A DNA stretch of 64,000 nucleotides, taken from positions 186,001 through 250,000 of the forward strand of contig NW_017264205.1 of NCBI RefSeq assembly GCF_001619985.1. Reading direction: 5' to 3'. The position numbers were made by a program, and so were the translations under genes. The DNA comes from Xylona heveae TC161. Taxonomy: Eukaryota > Ascomycota > Xylonomycetes > Xylonales > Xylonaceae. Below are positions 61,675 through 64,000 of this stretch, in pieces; position 1 is the first letter of the stretch, and the number at the start of each line of letters is the position of its first letter. The notes under the pieces were generated by a model. It did no database searches, was not told the origin of the DNA, and was given only the letters and a program-made list of their open reading frames with translations.

Positions 61675-64000
61675 ATGGCAGCTGCTGTCGTGCGCCCTGT
61701 GCCATTTCGGCAATCCCCAACTCCACCACCCGTGGCCACGCCGGCCATCAGTCTCAACACATCGTCCCCCATTGACGTGCCACCCGTGCCAAATAAGCAT
61801 ATCCCAATATGCCCTCCGGGCCTCTCCCCGGCCCAAACACCAGCCACGCCGCCTGCGTCTCCTCCCACCGGCCATTTAAGCTTCCAAACTTCATCCGTTT
61901 TGCACCCGCCCGACGTCTTCCCGCGCCTGAGTCAGTCGCCTCTCGTCTATGCTCTCGATGCAGCCAACTTTGCAGCGGCCTTTGATCATATCTCTACGCA
62001 ACCGTTGCCTGACCCGAATCTCGTCTTTCCTTGGCTGCATGGCCTTCATGCCGAAAACAATATCCAACTCTCCTTTTTCATGGCCCGTCGCAAGGCCATG
62101 CGGAGGACCCCGCCCTATCTGAGAGCAATTACTGTAGTAAAGGCAGGTGGAGACCTGACAAGAGCAAGGATCAAAGCTGCCCTCTCTCCGGAAGAGATTC
62201 TTCCTGCCAGGGACACTGAAGTCTCCGTTTTTCCCGATGTAGACCCTAAATTTGGGTTTTCGGTGCGCAACTTTCAGATTCAGGCGGCGAAGATGGCCAC
62301 GGTCTCGGACATTGTTATTTACGGTGATGAGAACACGAGTCCAGAAGAGGTGAAACGATTGGCCTGCAGGATCTCTGAAGCTCAGCACGCCTGCAAAATT
62401 AGGCTTGATCCGACTGGTACCGAGTTTCCCATGTATAGCACCTTTGTTTTAACCGGTAAATTTCTTCCCCCCCCCCCCCTTCCGCTGCACCATTTCTATG
62501 AAGATATGCTAATGGACTCTTTTTCTTTCCTTGGTTGTAAACAGATTCTTTCCATGAGATAGAGAAGAAATTTCCAGATCTAGTGGCCATTGATTCCCAG
62601 GGTTGCATGAATGAAAATGTCATGGACTTTTGTGAGTTGACTTGTGACTTGTGTTCATGAGGCTTTGTTTAACAGATTGAATCCTCAGTTTATTGGGAGC
62701 GGCGAGAGATGTGCACCATGTCCCAGGCATCTGAAATTTCACGAAATGTCTGGCTCGGTCCTACTCCAGACTCATCTCTATGCCCGAATAAGATGCCCGA
62801 CTCCGATTTTCCTTTCTTTGATATCTTAATTGAGGCAAGCGATTCAGCCCAGGCTCCAAATTCACGTACCTTGCAAGGTGTCATCGATCGTCTCGAACAA
62901 ACTGGGGAACCACAGCATTTACTATTCCCGTCGTCTGGCAGCATCATGCCTCCGACATGGTCTCATGCCGAGGTGGATTCCATTGTAGAGACATGCCGAT
63001 GGATATATGACTTGGCGTATCCTGGGGAGGCTCAGCACGACTTCAAAAAGGATAGCGATGGCGATACAATCATGGAGATGCATGATTTGCGGCCTCGAAG
63101 AATACTCATTCACTGCACTGACGGCTACACCGAAAGTTCCCTGTTAGCTCTGGCCTACTTTATGTATGCCGAGGGCCTTCCGGTTCACGAGGCATGGCTT
63201 CAGTTGCATCGGGAAAAGGGACGAAATTTCTTTGCTTATTCGTCGGACGTGAGTCTTTTATCGACTATCCAGCCTCGACTGCTACAAGAGTCCCCCCGTT
63301 GGAAGGCGGATCCCAGGGCCTTCCAAGAGCCCGCTTGGCTAAGCCGAATGGATGGATCGCTGCCTAATCGGATTTTGCCATACATGTACCTTGGAAACTT
63401 GGGTCACGCGAATAACCCTGAATTGCTCTGGAAACTGGGTATCAGGAGGGTTCTGAGCGTGGGAGAGCCAGTCTCATGGCCTAAAGAAGAGATAGAGAAG
63501 TGGGGCAAAGAGAATTTACTTTTAGTCGAGCGTGTGCAGGATAACGGCGTTGATCCTTTGACAGAAGAGTTTGATAGATGTTTGGAGTTTATTGGTGAGT
63601 TTCGAACTTGTCGATTACTTGTACTTTGTGTCTCTAATGTCGTGTGTGCACGCAGGTAAAGGCAAACGGGATGGAACGGCCACCCTTGTTCATTGTCGAG
63701 TTGGCGTCTCTCGGTCTGCCACCATTTGCATTGCAGAGGTTATGAATCATACAGGAATGTCATTTCCGCGAGCCTAGTGAGTTACCTTATGGGTCCGTAA
63801 TTTTTGCTCTCATGACTAATGTGACTGTAGTTGTTTTGTTCGCGCACGACGGTTAAATGTGATCATTCAGCCCCACCTTCGCTTCTCGTGAGTCTTTGAT
63901 TTTTGTCGAGTACTTTTGACTTGGGCAATCTCATGCTCATGCCTGATTCTCGTACGGTTATGTGTCTGACGTATATCCAGGTACGAGCTTTTGAAATGGG
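61675..64000 (+). CDS. PPS1: Dual-specificity phosphatase, PPS1-like (5' part)
   Basis: Exons are 61675-62455, 62545-62631, 62689-63594, 63656-63776, 63831-63887 and 63981 onward; the gene runs off the window, with 658 residues in hand or so. A Pro-rich N-terminus is followed by a long family-specific region with KAGGDLTRARIKAALSPEEI. Near 62689 a phosphatase-like segment begins (SEISRNVWLGPTPDSS) and contains HCTDGYTESS at 63111-63140, where the Arg of HC(x5)R is Glu. The real catalytic domain follows (LPYMYLGNLGHANNPELLWK) with HCRVGVSRSATICIAEVM, Cys about residue 605. The split active site and length fit fungal Pps1, which acts in DNA-replication control. Intron 1 carries a 13-base C run (62467-62479). 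Confidence 0.92.

Noticed and set aside
62467-62479. Run of 13 C
   Set aside because: It lies inside intron 1 of PPS1, where it acts as a pyrimidine-rich tract; it may be a length-variable site but has no other meaning.

Overview
The window is 64 kb of a filamentous ascomycete nuclear genome. The evidence is dense protein genes on both strands, short introns (mostly 50-110 nt) with GTRNGT donors, CTAAC/CTGAC-type branch sites and YAG acceptors, and proteins of clear Pezizomycotina type: GPI-anchored GH72 glucanosyltransferase, fungal Pkc1/PkcA with tandem HR1-C2-C1-C1-kinase, a gephyrin-type CnxE, and a GT15 mannosyltransferase. The flavour is Eurotiales (Aspergillus/Penicillium-like), but the genus cannot be fixed from the sequence alone. 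I rebuilt 26 gene models by joining exons in phase. All close without a frame error except the MFS gene, which holds an assembly gap, and the last gene, which runs off the window.

Left part (1-24.7 kb): GH72 cell-wall enzyme (+), GPN2 GTPase (-), BUB3 (+), POP5 (-), cnxE (-), V-ATPase c'' VMA16 (-), TFIIA small subunit TOA2 (+), a TMEM42-like EamA membrane protein (+), a CLC chloride/proton exchanger (-), a Dpb3/CHRAC1-like histone-fold protein (+), the Rieske protein (+), She9/Mdm33 (-), a HAD phosphatase (+) and mitochondrial uS12 (+).

Middle part (25-48 kb): a Kre2/Mnt1 mannosyltransferase (-), PAT1 (+), U2 snRNP A' LEA1 (-), VPS15 (-), a 118-residue hydrophilic protein (-), GMP synthase (-), BCP1 (+) and protein kinase C (+).

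Right part (49-64 kb): an MFS transporter interrupted by 31 Ns (-), a 757-residue uncharacterised protein (-), a DDHD-domain phospholipase (+), a 2.8-kb stretch without a gene, and the 5' part of a PPS1-like dual-specificity phosphatase (+) that is cut by the window edge.

The genes are housekeeping and do not form a pathway cluster. Several pairs are divergent over short shared promoters (GPN2/BUB3, VMA16/TOA2, GUA1/BCP1). I saw no transposon, virus-like element, tRNA, rRNA or secondary-metabolite cluster, and no new multi-gene system. The points most worth a second look are small: an ATG-only first exon, internal microexons of 14-16 nt, a GC-AG intron, a His-rich linker in CnxE, a degenerate second phosphatase domain in PPS1, and the uncharacterised 757-residue protein.
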